Below, one piece after another: positions 8,038 to 16,702 of a stretch of DNA of 64,000 bases. A program made the translations under genes and the position numbers. This DNA comes from Pseudomonas siliginis (GTDB lineage: Bacteria; Pseudomonadota; Gammaproteobacteria; Pseudomonadales; Pseudomonadaceae). The notes beneath the pieces are model-generated. The model saw only the letters and a list, made by a program, of their open reading frames with translations. It did not search any database and was not told where the DNA came from. The DNA lies in assembly GCF_019145195.1 (NCBI RefSeq), contig NZ_JAHSTW010000006.1, positions 310,001 to 374,000 of the forward strand. The letters are read 5' to 3'. The first letter of the stretch is position 1; each line of letters opens with the position of its first letter.

Positions 8038-9384
8038 ATGTTCGATCCAGTCAACGAGCCGTCGTTTCGTCTCGATGTAGCGGGCCTGTCCGACCCCTTC
8101 GAAGTTCTCGCCTTTACCGGAAGGGAAGCGCTCAGCGAACCCTTTGCCTTCGAGATCGATGTGGTGATCGACGATCCGCATCTGGATCTTGCCAGCCTGC
8201 TGCATCGTTCTGCGTTCCTGTGCTTCGGCGCGCCCGGCCAGGGTGTGCACGGCCAGTTGCACAGCCTTGTCCAGCACGAGCACGGCCATGGCTTGCGTTT
8301 GTGTCGAGTGCGTCTCGGGCCGAGGCTCGACTGCCTCGACCTGCGTTTGAGTCAGCGCATCTTCAGTGGCCGCTGCGTGCCGCAGATCATCGAACAGGTT
8401 CTGCGCGAGCATGGCATCGTCGGCTTGCAACGACGTTTCGACCTGCACAGCGACTACCCGACCCGCACCTTCTGCACGCAATACCGCGAATCCGATCTGC
8501 AACTGCTCCAGCGCCTGTGCGCAGAGGCGCGCATTCACTTTTACTTCGAGCATCACCGCGACAGGCATTGCCTGGTGTTCGGTGATGACCCGACGCGGTT
8601 ACCCCAGGCAGACGTCGCGCACTATCAGGGCGAGCATGACCAGCGTGGCGTCGCTCCAGCCGTCCGCCAATGGCAACTGCACGAAGACTCGCAGGCCAGC
8701 CAGCGAGGCCCCAATGCCGAAGGCCACAGCGATCTGCCCGCCTTGCGCAGCGGTCAGTGGTTGCCCCTGGACGACCATCCTTTCATCGAATGCAACCGCC
8801 CATGGTTGCTGACCCGCATCGAGCACCGTGCCGATCAGTCTCTCGAACCGCCCTATTGCAATCGGCTGTTCGCGGCCGCGCGGGTACCCGTCTGTGCGCC
8901 CGCCGCTGCGCAGTCCAAGCAGCGCATGCACAGCCTGCAGCGAGCCTGGGTGGTCAGCGTCGATGAGCCGCAGCCGGATCGCGCGCGGCCGGTGGCGGTG
9001 CAATTCGACTGGCTCTATCAGGGCGAAGGGGCTTCGCCGAGTCATTGCTGGCTGCCCCTCGCGCCTGACTTGAACGAGATGCCCTCGGCGGCACTTGCTG
9101 ATGGTGTGGAAGTGGTGGTGAGTTTTCTTGAGGGCGACCCCGATCAGCCGGTGGTCAGTGGCGTGCTCCAGCCCTCGGTGTTGCCAGAGGCTGCGGTCGA
9201 GGAGGATGAACCGGTATCGCTCCCCGAGCTGCTGGTGAGCGATGGGTTGCAGCAACTGTTGCACTCTGGCGAGCCGTTGCTGTTGCTGTGCCTGATGCCG
9301 GGCGGTGGCAGCTTCAACCACTGCGCCGAGTCCGTGTGCAGTTGCCGGCTGCTCACCGCGCTCGATCAGAGCAGCGCACGATGA
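8038..9384 (+). CDS. vgrG: Short VgrG-type T6SS spike protein
   Basis: The 448-aa product begins MFDPVNEPSFRLDVAGL and carries the gp27-like part (residues about 10-330; note YPTRTFCTQYRESDLQLLQR) followed by the OB-fold strands ending FLEGDPDQPVVSGVLQP near residue 385. It stops about 60 residues after the OB fold, so the triple beta-helix needle of ordinary VgrG proteins (600 aa and more) is missing. The C-terminal tail (LPELLVSDGLQQLL..., with GGGSFNHCAESVCSC) is not recognised. VgrG trimers cap the Hcp tube and carry effectors. The stop overlaps the next start (ATGA), coupling it to the DUF4123 gene. Confidence 0.8.
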   Translation: MFDPVNEPSFRLDVAGLSDPFEVLAFTGREALSEPFAFEIDVVIDDPHLDLASLLHRSAFLCFGAPGQGVHGQLHSLVQHEHGHGLRLCRVRLGPRLDCLDLRLSQRIFSGRCVPQIIEQVLREHGIVGLQRRFDLHSDYPTRTFCTQYRESDLQLLQRLCAEARIHFYFEHHRDRHCLVFGDDPTRLPQADVAHYQGEHDQRGVAPAVRQWQLHEDSQASQRGPNAEGHSDLPALRSGQWLPLDDHPFIECNRPWLLTRIEHRADQSLEPPYCNRLFAAARVPVCAPAAAQSKQRMHSLQRAWVVSVDEPQPDRARPVAVQFDWLYQGEGASPSHCWLPLAPDLNEMPSAALADGVEVVVSFLEGDPDQPVVSGVLQPSVLPEAAVEEDEPVSLPELLVSDGLQQLLHSGEPLLLLCLMPGGGSFNHCAESVCSCRLLTALDQSSAR

Positions 9385-10169
9385 GCGGCGCGGCGCTTGA
9401 GCCCATGGCGCAATGGCTGTTGCTCGACACCCCGGACGCGGCACGCGCCCTGCTGACCTTGCGCCAGGGCTTTGCCGATGTGCAGCGTCACCGATTGTTA
9501 GACGGCACCGAATTTCAACCGGTCAGTGAGCACGGCCCGGTCCTCGTCGACTTGCGCGAGAGTCCGGCATTGACTGCCTTGTGCCTGCGCGATCCGGACA
9601 CCTGGCGCGGCCTGTTGTTGAGCTGCGAGATACCGGCGCAGCAGCTGCTCAGCCATTTGCAGCGCATGCTTACCGTCTCGTTCGGTTTGAATCATCGGGC
9701 CTTGCTCAGCTATTACAACCGTCAGACCGCCAGCTACTTCTTCGACGCCTGCGACGCCACCCAACTGAGTCGCTGGCTCGGGCCAATCCGCCAGTTGCGC
9801 TGGTTTGGCGGCACCTGGGCCGACCGCGCCATCGGCAGTCAGGGCTGGCAACAGCTGCGCAATCCCGGCCTGCTCGTCGAACCTTTGGGCATCGAAGAAA
9901 GCCTGACCCGGCGCCAGCGCGAACGCTTGCAAACCTGTCTGCTGGAGCAGCACATCTGGCGCTGGTGCCAGTCTCTGAGCGTTGATTACCAGACGATCGC
10001 TGTGCATGTGCAACAAGGTCTGGCGCTGGGTTTCAGCGATCGTGCTGTGCTTGATGGCTGGCTGTGGCTGCGCCTGCTCAATCCGCGCGCCGTGCTGGTC
10101 GTGCCGCCGGCCGGACTGACGCAGCCGGAACGGCTCGATTTTTTGCGTCGGCAGTGGGGCGCGGGCTGA
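9381..10169 (+). CDS. DUF4123 T6SS adaptor (Tap/TEC-like)
   Basis: The 262-aa product starts at an ATG overlapping the vgrG stop. It has the DUF4123 look: an N-terminal WLLLDTPDAARAL segment, and in the middle LLSYYNRQTASYFFDACD and LGPIRQLRWFGG. DUF4123 proteins are cytoplasmic chaperones that load an effector, usually encoded directly downstream, onto VgrG. Here no cargo gene follows: the next gene, 7 bp away, is a convergent MATE transporter. The pair is therefore orphaned, or its cargo is encoded elsewhere. Confidence 0.8.
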   Translation: MSGAALEPMAQWLLLDTPDAARALLTLRQGFADVQRHRLLDGTEFQPVSEHGPVLVDLRESPALTALCLRDPDTWRGLLLSCEIPAQQLLSHLQRMLTVSFGLNHRALLSYYNRQTASYFFDACDATQLSRWLGPIRQLRWFGGTWADRAIGSQGWQQLRNPGLLVEPLGIEESLTRRQRERLQTCLLEQHIWRWCQSLSVDYQTIAVHVQQGLALGFSDRAVLDGWLWLRLLNPRAVLVVPPAGLTQPERLDFLRRQWGAG

Positions 10170-10176
10170 CTGTCCG

Positions 10177-11526
10177 TCAGTGAGCCTTGCCGCTGAACCA
10201 GCCATCGCTGCGTTTCAGCCACAGGGCTTGCGCGCCAAGGGTCACGCTGCGCAAGACCATGAACAGCAGAAAAGATATCCACAGGCCGTGATTGCCCAAT
10301 GTCTGCAAAAACCAGGCGAGCGGCAGCAACAGCAGCACCGTCAGCAGCATGCCGTTGCGCATTTCCCGCGCACGGGTGGCGCCGATGAACAGGCCGTCGA
10401 GCAGGTAACTCCACACCGCAATCAGCGGCAGCACGGCGAGGTAGGGCAGGTAGACGAATGCGGTGTCGCGCACGCTCTGAATGTCGGTTTGCATCTCGAT
10501 GAACAGGTGCCCGGCCAGCAGAAACAGCACAGCGAATCCGAGGCTGGCGATCAGCGACCAGCCGCCGGCCACCACCAGCGATCGACGCAAGGCCAGGCGG
10601 TCCCGCGCGCCAATGGCATGGCCGCACAAGGCTTCGACTGCGTGTGCCAGGCCATCCAGTGCGTGGGCCGTCAGCAGCAGGCCGTTGAGCAGCAGCGCGT
10701 TGGCCGCTACGGTCGCATCGCCGAGCCGTGCGCCCTGCACGGTAATGAGGAAAAACACCGATTGCAGGGCGAGGCTGCGGATGAAAATGTCACGGTTGAC
10801 CGCCAGCAGCGGCCGCCAGCTCTGCCAGACTCTCAGCGCCGACCAGATGATCTGCCCCGGATAGGCGCGCAACGCCGTGCGCGTCAGCCACAGGCCGAGC
10901 AGGGCGCCGCTCCATTCAGCGATTACCGAAGCGCGCGCCGAGCCGACCACGCCCCAGTCCAGGCCAATGACAAACCACAGATTGAGGACGATGTTGATCA
11001 GGTTGGTGCTCAGCAGAATCGCCAGCGGCGCCCGCGCGTTCTGCGTGCCGAGGAACCAGCCGACCAGCGCATACGTCGCCAGCGCGGCGGGCAGGCCAAA
11101 CAGGCGCGTGTGGAAAAACTCCCGGGTCAGCTGATCCAGTTCAGCCGACGGTTGCATGAAGTGCAGGGCTACGCCGCTGAGCGGCACGCCGAGGCCGCCG
11201 AGCACGACGGCCAGCCCCATCGCCAGCAGCAGGCCCTGCAAGAGAATCTGCCGCAACGCCGCGCCATCGCTGCGCCCGGCAGCCTGCGCGGCAAAACCGG
11301 TGGTGCCCATGCGCAGAAAACCCATCGCCCAGGCGAGAAACGTGTACAGACTGGCGCCGACCGCCACCGCGCCCAATTGATGGGCATGGGGCAAGTGACC
11401 GATGACAGTGCTGTCGACCAGCGCCACCAGCGGCACGGAGATATTGGAAAGAATCATCGGCGCGGCGAGCGTCCAGACCTTGCGGTGAGTCGGGCGGTCG
11501 CGCCAGTCGGTAATCAGAGAGGACAT
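10177..11526 (-). CDS. MATE family efflux transporter (DinF-like)
   Basis: The 449-aa product starts MSSLITDWRDRPTHRKVW at 11526; the frame stays open further upstream but runs into REP sequence. About 12 hydrophobic segments and the opening VWTLAAPMILSNISVPLVAL, VDSTVIGHL and GMFLRMGT-like parts are typical of the DinF branch of MATE exporters, which use a cation gradient to export drugs or metabolites across the inner membrane. It converges with the DUF4123 gene with 7 bp between. The substrate is unknown. Confidence 0.88.
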   Translation of the reverse strand: MSSLITDWRDRPTHRKVWTLAAPMILSNISVPLVALVDSTVIGHLPHAHQLGAVAVGASLYTFLAWAMGFLRMGTTGFAAQAAGRSDGAALRQILLQGLLLAMGLAVVLGGLGVPLSGVALHFMQPSAELDQLTREFFHTRLFGLPAALATYALVGWFLGTQNARAPLAILLSTNLINIVLNLWFVIGLDWGVVGSARASVIAEWSGALLGLWLTRTALRAYPGQIIWSALRVWQSWRPLLAVNRDIFIRSLALQSVFFLITVQGARLGDATVAANALLLNGLLLTAHALDGLAHAVEALCGHAIGARDRLALRRSLVVAGGWSLIASLGFAVLFLLAGHLFIEMQTDIQSVRDTAFVYLPYLAVLPLIAVWSYLLDGLFIGATRAREMRNGMLLTVLLLLPLAWFLQTLGNHGLWISFLLFMVLRSVTLGAQALWLKRSDGWFSGKAH

Positions 11527-11573
11527 GCAGGCTCCTTGGGGGAGCGGGGATTGTAGCGAGTCATGCCATTCAA

Positions 11574-11659
11574 TGTGGGAGCGAGCCTGCTCGCGAAGAC
11601 TGACCGACCGTGAAGATTTCGGCTGTGCCGGCCATTCGCGAGCAGGCTCGCTCCCACAG
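11574..11659. repeat. REPIN (inverted pair of REP sequences)
   Basis: A forward REP (TGTGGGAGCGAGCC..., 11574-11599) faces its inverted copy (11635-11659) across about 36 nt. Each REP contains the imperfect hairpin GCGAGCctGCTCGC. Confidence 0.9.
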
Positions 11660-11672
11660 GGTGGCGGTGGCG

Positions 11673-11966
11673 TTAATGGATGATCCAGCTCAACAACCAC
11701 AACCCGAGCAGCAGCCAGATGATCCCGGCAATGATCGACGCGTTCATGAACGCCCGGATCGCCGACCACAACAGCATCAGGCCTACGATCAGCGCGATGA
11801 TGCTGATAATCGAGGTGTCCATCCCCAGCGTTTGCGCCAGGCCGTCGACAAAGTTGCTGCCGGCATTGCTGAGCATATTGAACAGGCCGCTGAGGCCATC
11901 GACGATAAAGCGGATGACCGAACCGAGTGCCTGGCCGAGCCATTCGAAAAAGCTTTCTACACGCAT
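11673..11966 (-). CDS. Small membrane protein (97 aa)
   Basis: The product starts MRVESFFEWLGQALGSVIRF and has two strongly hydrophobic segments near the C-terminus (about residues 53-70 and 78-95, ending LLGLWLLSWIIH) after an amphipathic N-terminal half. It is flanked on both sides by REPINs, and no domain is recognised. Conserved small proteins of this look occur in Pseudomonas, but no function can be given. An in-frame start further upstream is possible, but the ATG at 11966 gives the most compact protein. Confidence 0.65.
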   Translation of the reverse strand: MRVESFFEWLGQALGSVIRFIVDGLSGLFNMLSNAGSNFVDGLAQTLGMDTSIISIIALIVGLMLLWSAIRAFMNASIIAGIIWLLLGLWLLSWIIH

Positions 11967-12054
11967 GTGTGCATCCCTGATGAAAGAGCTGAGCCTTGGG
12001 CCACGCCGAGGGTGGCCGAGTTCCCTGCATGATAGAAGGTTTGCCCGGATCATG

Positions 12055-12143
12055 TGTGGGAGCGAGCCTGCTCGCGAAGGGGGCGTGTCAGGCAAATCCG
12101 GTCTGGATGATCCACCGCCTTCGCGAGCAGGCTCGCTCCCACA
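12055..12143. repeat. REPIN
   Basis: Forward REP at 12055-12080 and inverted REP at about 12120-12143, between the small membrane-protein gene and the MazG-like gene. Confidence 0.9.
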
Positions 12144-12210
12144 TTAGTTCACCTGCACCCTTGCCTTCGGTGGGTATCCCCCCGAAGCTATGCGTCTTCA
12201 GGAGAGCCCG

Positions 12211-12513
12211 ATGAACCTTGTAGAACTGACCGAACGCCTGCACGCCATTCGTGACCGCAATGACTGGCGGCAATTTCACAGCCCGAAAAACCTCGCCATG
12301 GCCGCCAGCGTGGAAATGGCCGAGCTGGTGGAAATCTTCCAGTGGCTGACGGAAGACCAGTCACGCCAGTTGCCGGCGGACAAGCTCGCGCATGCCGGGC
12401 AGGAAGTCGGCGATATCGTCCTGTATCTGTTGCTGCTGTGCAGCGAACTGGGTCTGGACATGAATGAAGTGGTGCGCGCCAAGCTCGCCGACAGCGAACG
12501 GCGGTTCAGCTGA
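12211..12513 (+). CDS. MazG-like nucleotide pyrophosphohydrolase
   Basis: The 100-aa product starts MNLVELTERLHAIRDRND at 12211, chosen over an ATG 21 nt upstream because AGGAG lies 7 nt before it. The all-alpha NTP-PPase metal motif is visible: EMAE (residues about 34-37) and EVGD (about 69-72), matching ExxE...ExxD. Such small MazG-fold enzymes hydrolyse (d)NTPs to monophosphates, often for house-cleaning. The stop overlaps the cmoM start (TGATG), so both are made from one mRNA. Confidence 0.85.
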   Translation: MNLVELTERLHAIRDRNDWRQFHSPKNLAMAASVEMAELVEIFQWLTEDQSRQLPADKLAHAGQEVGDIVLYLLLLCSELGLDMNEVVRAKLADSERRFS

Positions 12514-13262
12514 TGAGCGACCGTCATTTCGACCAGTTGGCCACGCGCTTCGCCGAAAAAATCTACGGCGGCGCCAAAGGCGCGATTCGCCTCGCCGTGT
12601 TGCAGGCCGATCTGACCGAGGCCTTGCCGGATCGGCCGCTGCGCGTGCTGGATATCGGCGGGGGCCTGGGGCATATGTCGCTGTGGCTGGCCGAGCGCGG
12701 CCATGACGTCACCTTCACCGAGCCGGCGGAACCGATGCTCGAAGGCGCGCGCCAGCGTTTTGCCGAAGCCGGACACACCGCGACATTCATTCAGGCGCCG
12801 TGGCAGGAACTGCCCGGTCAGCTCACCGAGACCTACGATCTGGTGATCTGCCACGCCGTGCTGGAATGGCTCGCCGAGCCCCACGCGATCCTGCCGGTGC
12901 TGCACCAGTTGACCAAGCCCGGCGGCTGGCTGTCGCTGGCCTTCTACAACCGTGATGCGCTGATTTATCGCAATCTGCTCAAGGGCCATTTCAAGAAAAT
13001 GCGCAAGAACGTCATGGCCGGCGAGAAGCAGAGCCTGACCCCGCAGCAGCCTCTCGACCCACGGGAATTGGCAACGCAACTCGCCGGTATGTGGCAGGTC
13101 GAAAGTCAGAGCGGCGTACGGGTATTTCACGATTACATGCCGGTGGAATTCCAGGCCCGCGCCGAACTGGCGGATTTGCTGGAAATGGAACTCGCGCACC
13201 GTCGTCACCCAGGCTTCGCCGGGCTTGGGCGTTACTTGCACTGGATCTGCCGGCCGATCTGA
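12513..13262 (+). CDS. cmoM: tRNA 5-carboxymethoxyuridine methyltransferase CmoM
   Basis: The 249-aa product matches CmoM (formerly SmtA): start MSDRHFDQLATRFAEKIYGG, SAM-binding motif VLDIGGGLGHMSL (about residues 46-58), HAVLEWLAEP (about 113) and SGVRVFHDY near residue 200. CmoM methylates cmo5U34 of several tRNAs to mcmo5U with SAM, tuning wobble decoding. It is coupled to the MazG-like gene and followed 12 nt later by the first DUF4136 gene. Confidence 0.92.
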   Translation: MSDRHFDQLATRFAEKIYGGAKGAIRLAVLQADLTEALPDRPLRVLDIGGGLGHMSLWLAERGHDVTFTEPAEPMLEGARQRFAEAGHTATFIQAPWQELPGQLTETYDLVICHAVLEWLAEPHAILPVLHQLTKPGGWLSLAFYNRDALIYRNLLKGHFKKMRKNVMAGEKQSLTPQQPLDPRELATQLAGMWQVESQSGVRVFHDYMPVEFQARAELADLLEMELAHRRHPGFAGLGRYLHWICRPI

Positions 13263-13274
13263 GCGGAGCGCGAC

Positions 13275-13886
13275 ATGAAAGCTCGATGCGGGTTATTGCT
13301 GATAAGTCTGGGGTTGGCCGCTTGCCAGGGCAGCAACCCCTACGTGGCTCAGTCACGGCCGTTGCCGCCGGCACCGCCGCAAGCCGCCGCCACCTTCGAC
13401 CGCAGCGCCTACCCGGCGCCGCCGCGTGATTACGGGCGCTACCGCAACTGGGCCTGGCGCAACGGGCAGTTGCCGCCGGGCACGGCGTGGGCTGACTCGG
13501 CGCAGGTGGCCGAGGCGGTCAGCAACGCCCTCGACCAACGCGGCTTGCGGCCGATGCGCGACAACCGCCCGGCCGACCTGCTGGTCAGCGCCGATCTGCG
13601 TCTGGAAACCCGTTTGCGTCAGGTGCGCGATGATTACGGCTACTACGGCGGATACGGCGGCTATGATCGTTATGGTCGCGGTTACGGCATGTACAACAGC
13701 GTGCCGATCGTGCGCACCTATCAAGAGCAGGTCGTAGTGGTGCGAGTCGATCTGTTCGATGCCGGCAATGGTCAGCCAGTGTGGAGCGCCAGCGCCGAGA
13801 CCGGCACCCAGGGCAATCAGATCGAACGCGCCGATGCGATCCGCGAGGCTGTGGAAAAAGCCATGGCGGCCTATCCTCCCAGCTGA
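13275..13886 (+). CDS. DUF4136 lipoprotein
   Basis: The 203-aa product has a lipoprotein signal ([19 protein letters not shown]; lipobox LAAC, Cys at 17). The mature part starts with Pro/Ala-rich sequence, has [21 protein letters not shown] in the middle, a Gly/Tyr-rich stretch ([16 protein letters not shown], about 120-135) and ends in the DUF4136 pattern [19 protein letters not shown]. It probably sits in the outer membrane; the function is unknown. The next gene encodes a second member of the same family. Confidence 0.85.
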   Translation: MKARCGLLLISLGLAACQGSNPYVAQSRPLPPAPPQAAATFDRSAYPAPPRDYGRYRNWAWRNGQLPPGTAWADSAQVAEAVSNALDQRGLRPMRDNRPADLLVSADLRLETRLRQVRDDYGYYGGYGGYDRYGRGYGMYNSVPIVRTYQEQVVVVRVDLFDAGNGQPVWSASAETGTQGNQIERADAIREAVEKAMAAYPPS

Positions 13887-13927
13887 CGTCGTGTCAGCAG
13901 GTTCATGTCTTCACCCGGAGAAAAATC

Positions 13928-14485
13928 ATGTTCCGCCGTCTCGCTCTACTCGCTGTTGCCGCGCTGCTCAGTGCCTGCGCTGCCAACCAGGTCAATCACG
14001 ACTTCGACGCCAGCCGCGACTTTGCCGCTTATCGCAGCTGGAGCTGGAAAGACCCGGCCCTGCAATATCGCCCCGATGATCCGCGCATCAAAAGCGACCT
14101 GACCGAACAGCGCATCCGCCAGGCGGTGGCCGATCAGCTCGATCAGCGCGGTTTGCGCCCGGCTGCCGGCGGCGGCAAAGGTGACCTGAGCGTGCAGACC
14201 TACCTGATCGTCGAGGACCGGCAGCAGCAAGTGACGACCAATTACGGCGGCGGTTGGGGCGGCCCATGGAACGGCTACTGGGGCGCGCCGATGTACAACG
14301 AAACGCGCAACATCACCTACAAGGTCGCGACCATTCAGATTGATCTGCTCGACGGCAAGGACGGCAAACTGGTCTGGCGCGGCAGCGATGAACAAATGCT
14401 CAGCAACCGCCCGAATCCGGCCGATCGCAGCAATGCCATTCGCGAGACCGTCGCACGGATCCTGGCCAACTATCCACCGCGTTGA
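13928..14485 (+). CDS. DUF4136 lipoprotein, paralogue of the preceding gene
   Basis: The 185-aa product has lipobox LSAC (MFRRLALLAVAALLSACAA) and the same layout as its upstream neighbour: FDASRDFAAYRSWSWKDPAL, LTEQRIRQAVADQLDQRGLR, a Gly/Trp-rich NYGGGWGGPWNGYWG stretch and the ending SNAIRETVARILANYPPR. The pair looks like a tandem duplication. A GGAG-containing site lies 7 nt before the ATG. The function is unknown. Confidence 0.88.
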   Translation: MFRRLALLAVAALLSACAANQVNHDFDASRDFAAYRSWSWKDPALQYRPDDPRIKSDLTEQRIRQAVADQLDQRGLRPAAGGGKGDLSVQTYLIVEDRQQQVTTNYGGGWGGPWNGYWGAPMYNETRNITYKVATIQIDLLDGKDGKLVWRGSDEQMLSNRPNPADRSNAIRETVARILANYPPR

Positions 14486-14503
14486 ACCGCTTTGAACCGT
14501 CCC

Positions 14504-14593
14504 TGTGGGAGCGAGCCTGCTCGCGAAGGCGGTGTGTCATTCAGCATTGAATCCTCTGGCACGACGCTTTCGCGAGCAGGCTCGCTCCCACAG
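14504..14593. repeat. REPIN
   Basis: Forward REP (from 14504) and inverted REP (to 14593) with about 40 nt between, downstream of the second DUF4136 gene. Confidence 0.9.
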
Positions 14594-14704
14594 TGGCGGT
14601 GGTGACTGGAATGGCGTGACGCCAGCAGTCTCGACCGACCGCGTCTACACTCTTTTTCATCAACGGAGGTAGCGCTCGGCACTGCGCCGGCAAAGGAGTG
14701 CGCC

Positions 14705-16702
14705 ATGTCGCCAGGATCGCAAGGCAACGGCCCGGCCCGGCAACGCGGGGCGATCGGCTTGATGGCGGCCGCCACCCTGAGTCTGGCGCTGGTGATGATG
14801 TTGCTGGTGGTCGACAGCGGTCGCTTGTACATGGAACAGCGCAAATTACAGCGGGTGGTGGATACCGCCGCCCTCGAAGCGGTCAGTCGCGGCGGCAATT
14901 GCCTGCCCGGGCTGAGCGCCGCCAGTTATGCCGGGCAAAGTGCGCTGCGCAATGGTTACGTGGCGGATGCCGCCAATACACTCGCGACCACCTGCGGCAC
15001 ACTGGCCACCGCTGCCAGCGGTATGCGCAGTTTCACTGTCGATGCCACGCAATCAAGCGCAGTCAAAGTCGCTGCCAGTCGTACGGTCACCAGCAGTTTT
15101 GCCGGCGGTGTGCAGGCGCTGTTCAGCGCCACGCCGGTCAGCCTCAACACCACACTCAATGCTTCGGCAGTCGCGGCCAAACCGCAGCCGACCGTCGCTC
15201 AACTGAATATTCGCAGCACCCTCGCCAGCATCGACACGGCGCAGTCGAACATCCTCAATCCGCTGTTTTCCGGGTTGCTTGGCGGCAACGTCAACCTCAC
15301 GGCGGTGGGCTGGGACGGTTTGCTGCACACCGATATCAACCTGCTCAAATACCTCGATCAACTGGCCATCGACCTCAACGTCGGCGCCGGCAATTACACG
15401 CAGTTGCTCAATACCCAAGCGACCGTGACGCAATTGATTCAGGCCGCAGCGACGGTGGTGCAGCTCAACGGCGCGACTGCGCAAGTGGTCACCGCGCTGG
15501 GCCAGTTGCAGGCCGCCGCCATCAATGCGGCGCCGGTCAGACTCGGCGAGATCCTGCAGCTGCAAACCGGCACCACGGCGGCGGGGCTGGATGCCAATCT
15601 GCAATTGCTGCAACTGGTGCAGGGCGTGGTGCAACTGGCCAACAGCAAGAGCGCGGTGGCGGCGACCTTGCCCGTCAACGTGCTGGGGCTGGCCGGTGTC
15701 ACGGTACGGGTGAAGGTGATCGAACCGCCGCAGTTCTCGGCGATTGGCGATCCGGCGCGGGCCAAGGCCGATCCGTTGGGACCGGACCGGATATATGTGC
15801 GCACCGCGCAGGTGCGCACGCTGCTGTCGGTGAATCTGCCGGTGCTCTCGGGGGTGACGGGGCTGACCAATGCGGTGCTGGGCCTGGTCGGTACGCTGAC
15901 GCCGACGCTCAATGCGCTGTTGAGCCTGAATCTGGTGGACACGCTCAATTCAGTGTTCTGCCTGTTGGGTGCCGGCTGCCAACAGCTCGATCCGAAGCTG
16001 CTGCCCTCACCGCAAATCGACATCGCGCTGGATGCCGGCGGGGCGAAAAGCTATGTCACCGATTACCGCTGCCCGACCGACGACAGCGGCAGCAAAAGCC
16101 TGACTGCCGCCACCACGACCTCTCTGGCAGATCTCAAACTCGGCAAGATCGATCCTGTCGCGGCGTTCTCTTCAGTCGCCGAACCAACCGTGACGCCGTT
16201 GCCGCTGGTCGATCTCGGCATCATCACCTGCCACAAGATTCTCGGCATCGGCAGTTGCGATGCCGCCTCCCGGGTCCAGTACGGCGCGGGCGGCATCGCC
16301 CTCAAACTCGACACCAGCGTCGCGCAGACCACACAGAATCTGCTGTTCTCCAGCACCACACCCTTCGCCACCCCGGCCAATCTGAAACTGCCGCCGAGCC
16401 TGCTGCCCGCCGCGCCGAGCAGCAACATCGTCGGCAGCCTGGCGAACACGCTTTCCGGCATCAACCTGATCGTTTACAAACCCGTGGGCAGCAACCCGCT
16501 GGGCGCTATCGTCACCGGTGTGGCTTCGTTGATCAGCGACGTCAGCAACCGCTTGTTGCCAGTGGTCACCGGTTTGATCAGTCCCTTGCTCGACCCGTTG
16601 TTGAACAATTTGCTCAAAGGCCTGGGCATCAATCTGATGAACACCGAGGTGGGCGCCAACATGACTTGCGGGCAGACCGGCAAGGCTTATCTGGTGATCT
16701 GA
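14705..16702 (+). CDS. tadG: TadG-like pilus assembly protein
   Basis: The 665-aa product starts with QRGAIGLMAAATLSLALVMM (membrane segment about residues 15-38), then VDSGRLYMEQRKLQRVVDTAALEAVS, the typical start of TadG/TadE-like pseudopilin-related proteins. The rest is a long Ala/Leu/Asn-rich periplasmic domain ending [12 protein letters not shown]. TadG belongs to the Flp pilus assembly system. AAGGAG precedes the ATG. It converges with pprA (stop-to-stop overlap, 16687-16702). In P. aeruginosa tadG lies at the other end, next to tadD, so the order differs here. Confidence 0.85.
   Translation: MSPGSQGNGPARQRGAIGLMAAATLSLALVMMLLVVDSGRLYMEQRKLQRVVDTAALEAVSRGGNCLPGLSAASYAGQSALRNGYVADAANTLATTCGTLATAASGMRSFTVDATQSSAVKVAASRTVTSSFAGGVQALFSATPVSLNTTLNASAVAAKPQPTVAQLNIRSTLASIDTAQSNILNPLFSGLLGGNVNLTAVGWDGLLHTDINLLKYLDQLAIDLNVGAGNYTQLLNTQATVTQLIQAAATVVQLNGATAQVVTALGQLQAAAINAAPVRLGEILQLQTGTTAAGLDANLQLLQLVQGVVQLANSKSAVAATLPVNVLGLAGVTVRVKVIEPPQFSAIGDPARAKADPLGPDRIYVRTAQVRTLLSVNLPVLSGVTGLTNAVLGLVGTLTPTLNALLSLNLVDTLNSVFCLLGAGCQQLDPKLLPSPQIDIALDAGGAKSYVTDYRCPTDDSGSKSLTAATTTSLADLKLGKIDPVAAFSSVAEPTVTPLPLVDLGIITCHKILGIGSCDAASRVQYGAGGIALKLDTSVAQTTQNLLFSSTTPFATPANLKLPPSLLPAAPSSNIVGSLANTLSGINLIVYKPVGSNPLGAIVTGVASLISDVSNRLLPVVTGLISPLLDPLLNNLLKGLGINLMNTEVGANMTCGQTGKAYLVI

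Noticed and set aside
10180..11556. A 458-codon plus-strand open frame opposite the MATE gene
   Set aside because: The product is Gln/Arg/His-rich and low in complexity, typical of antisense frames in Pseudomonas; the MATE gene is clear.
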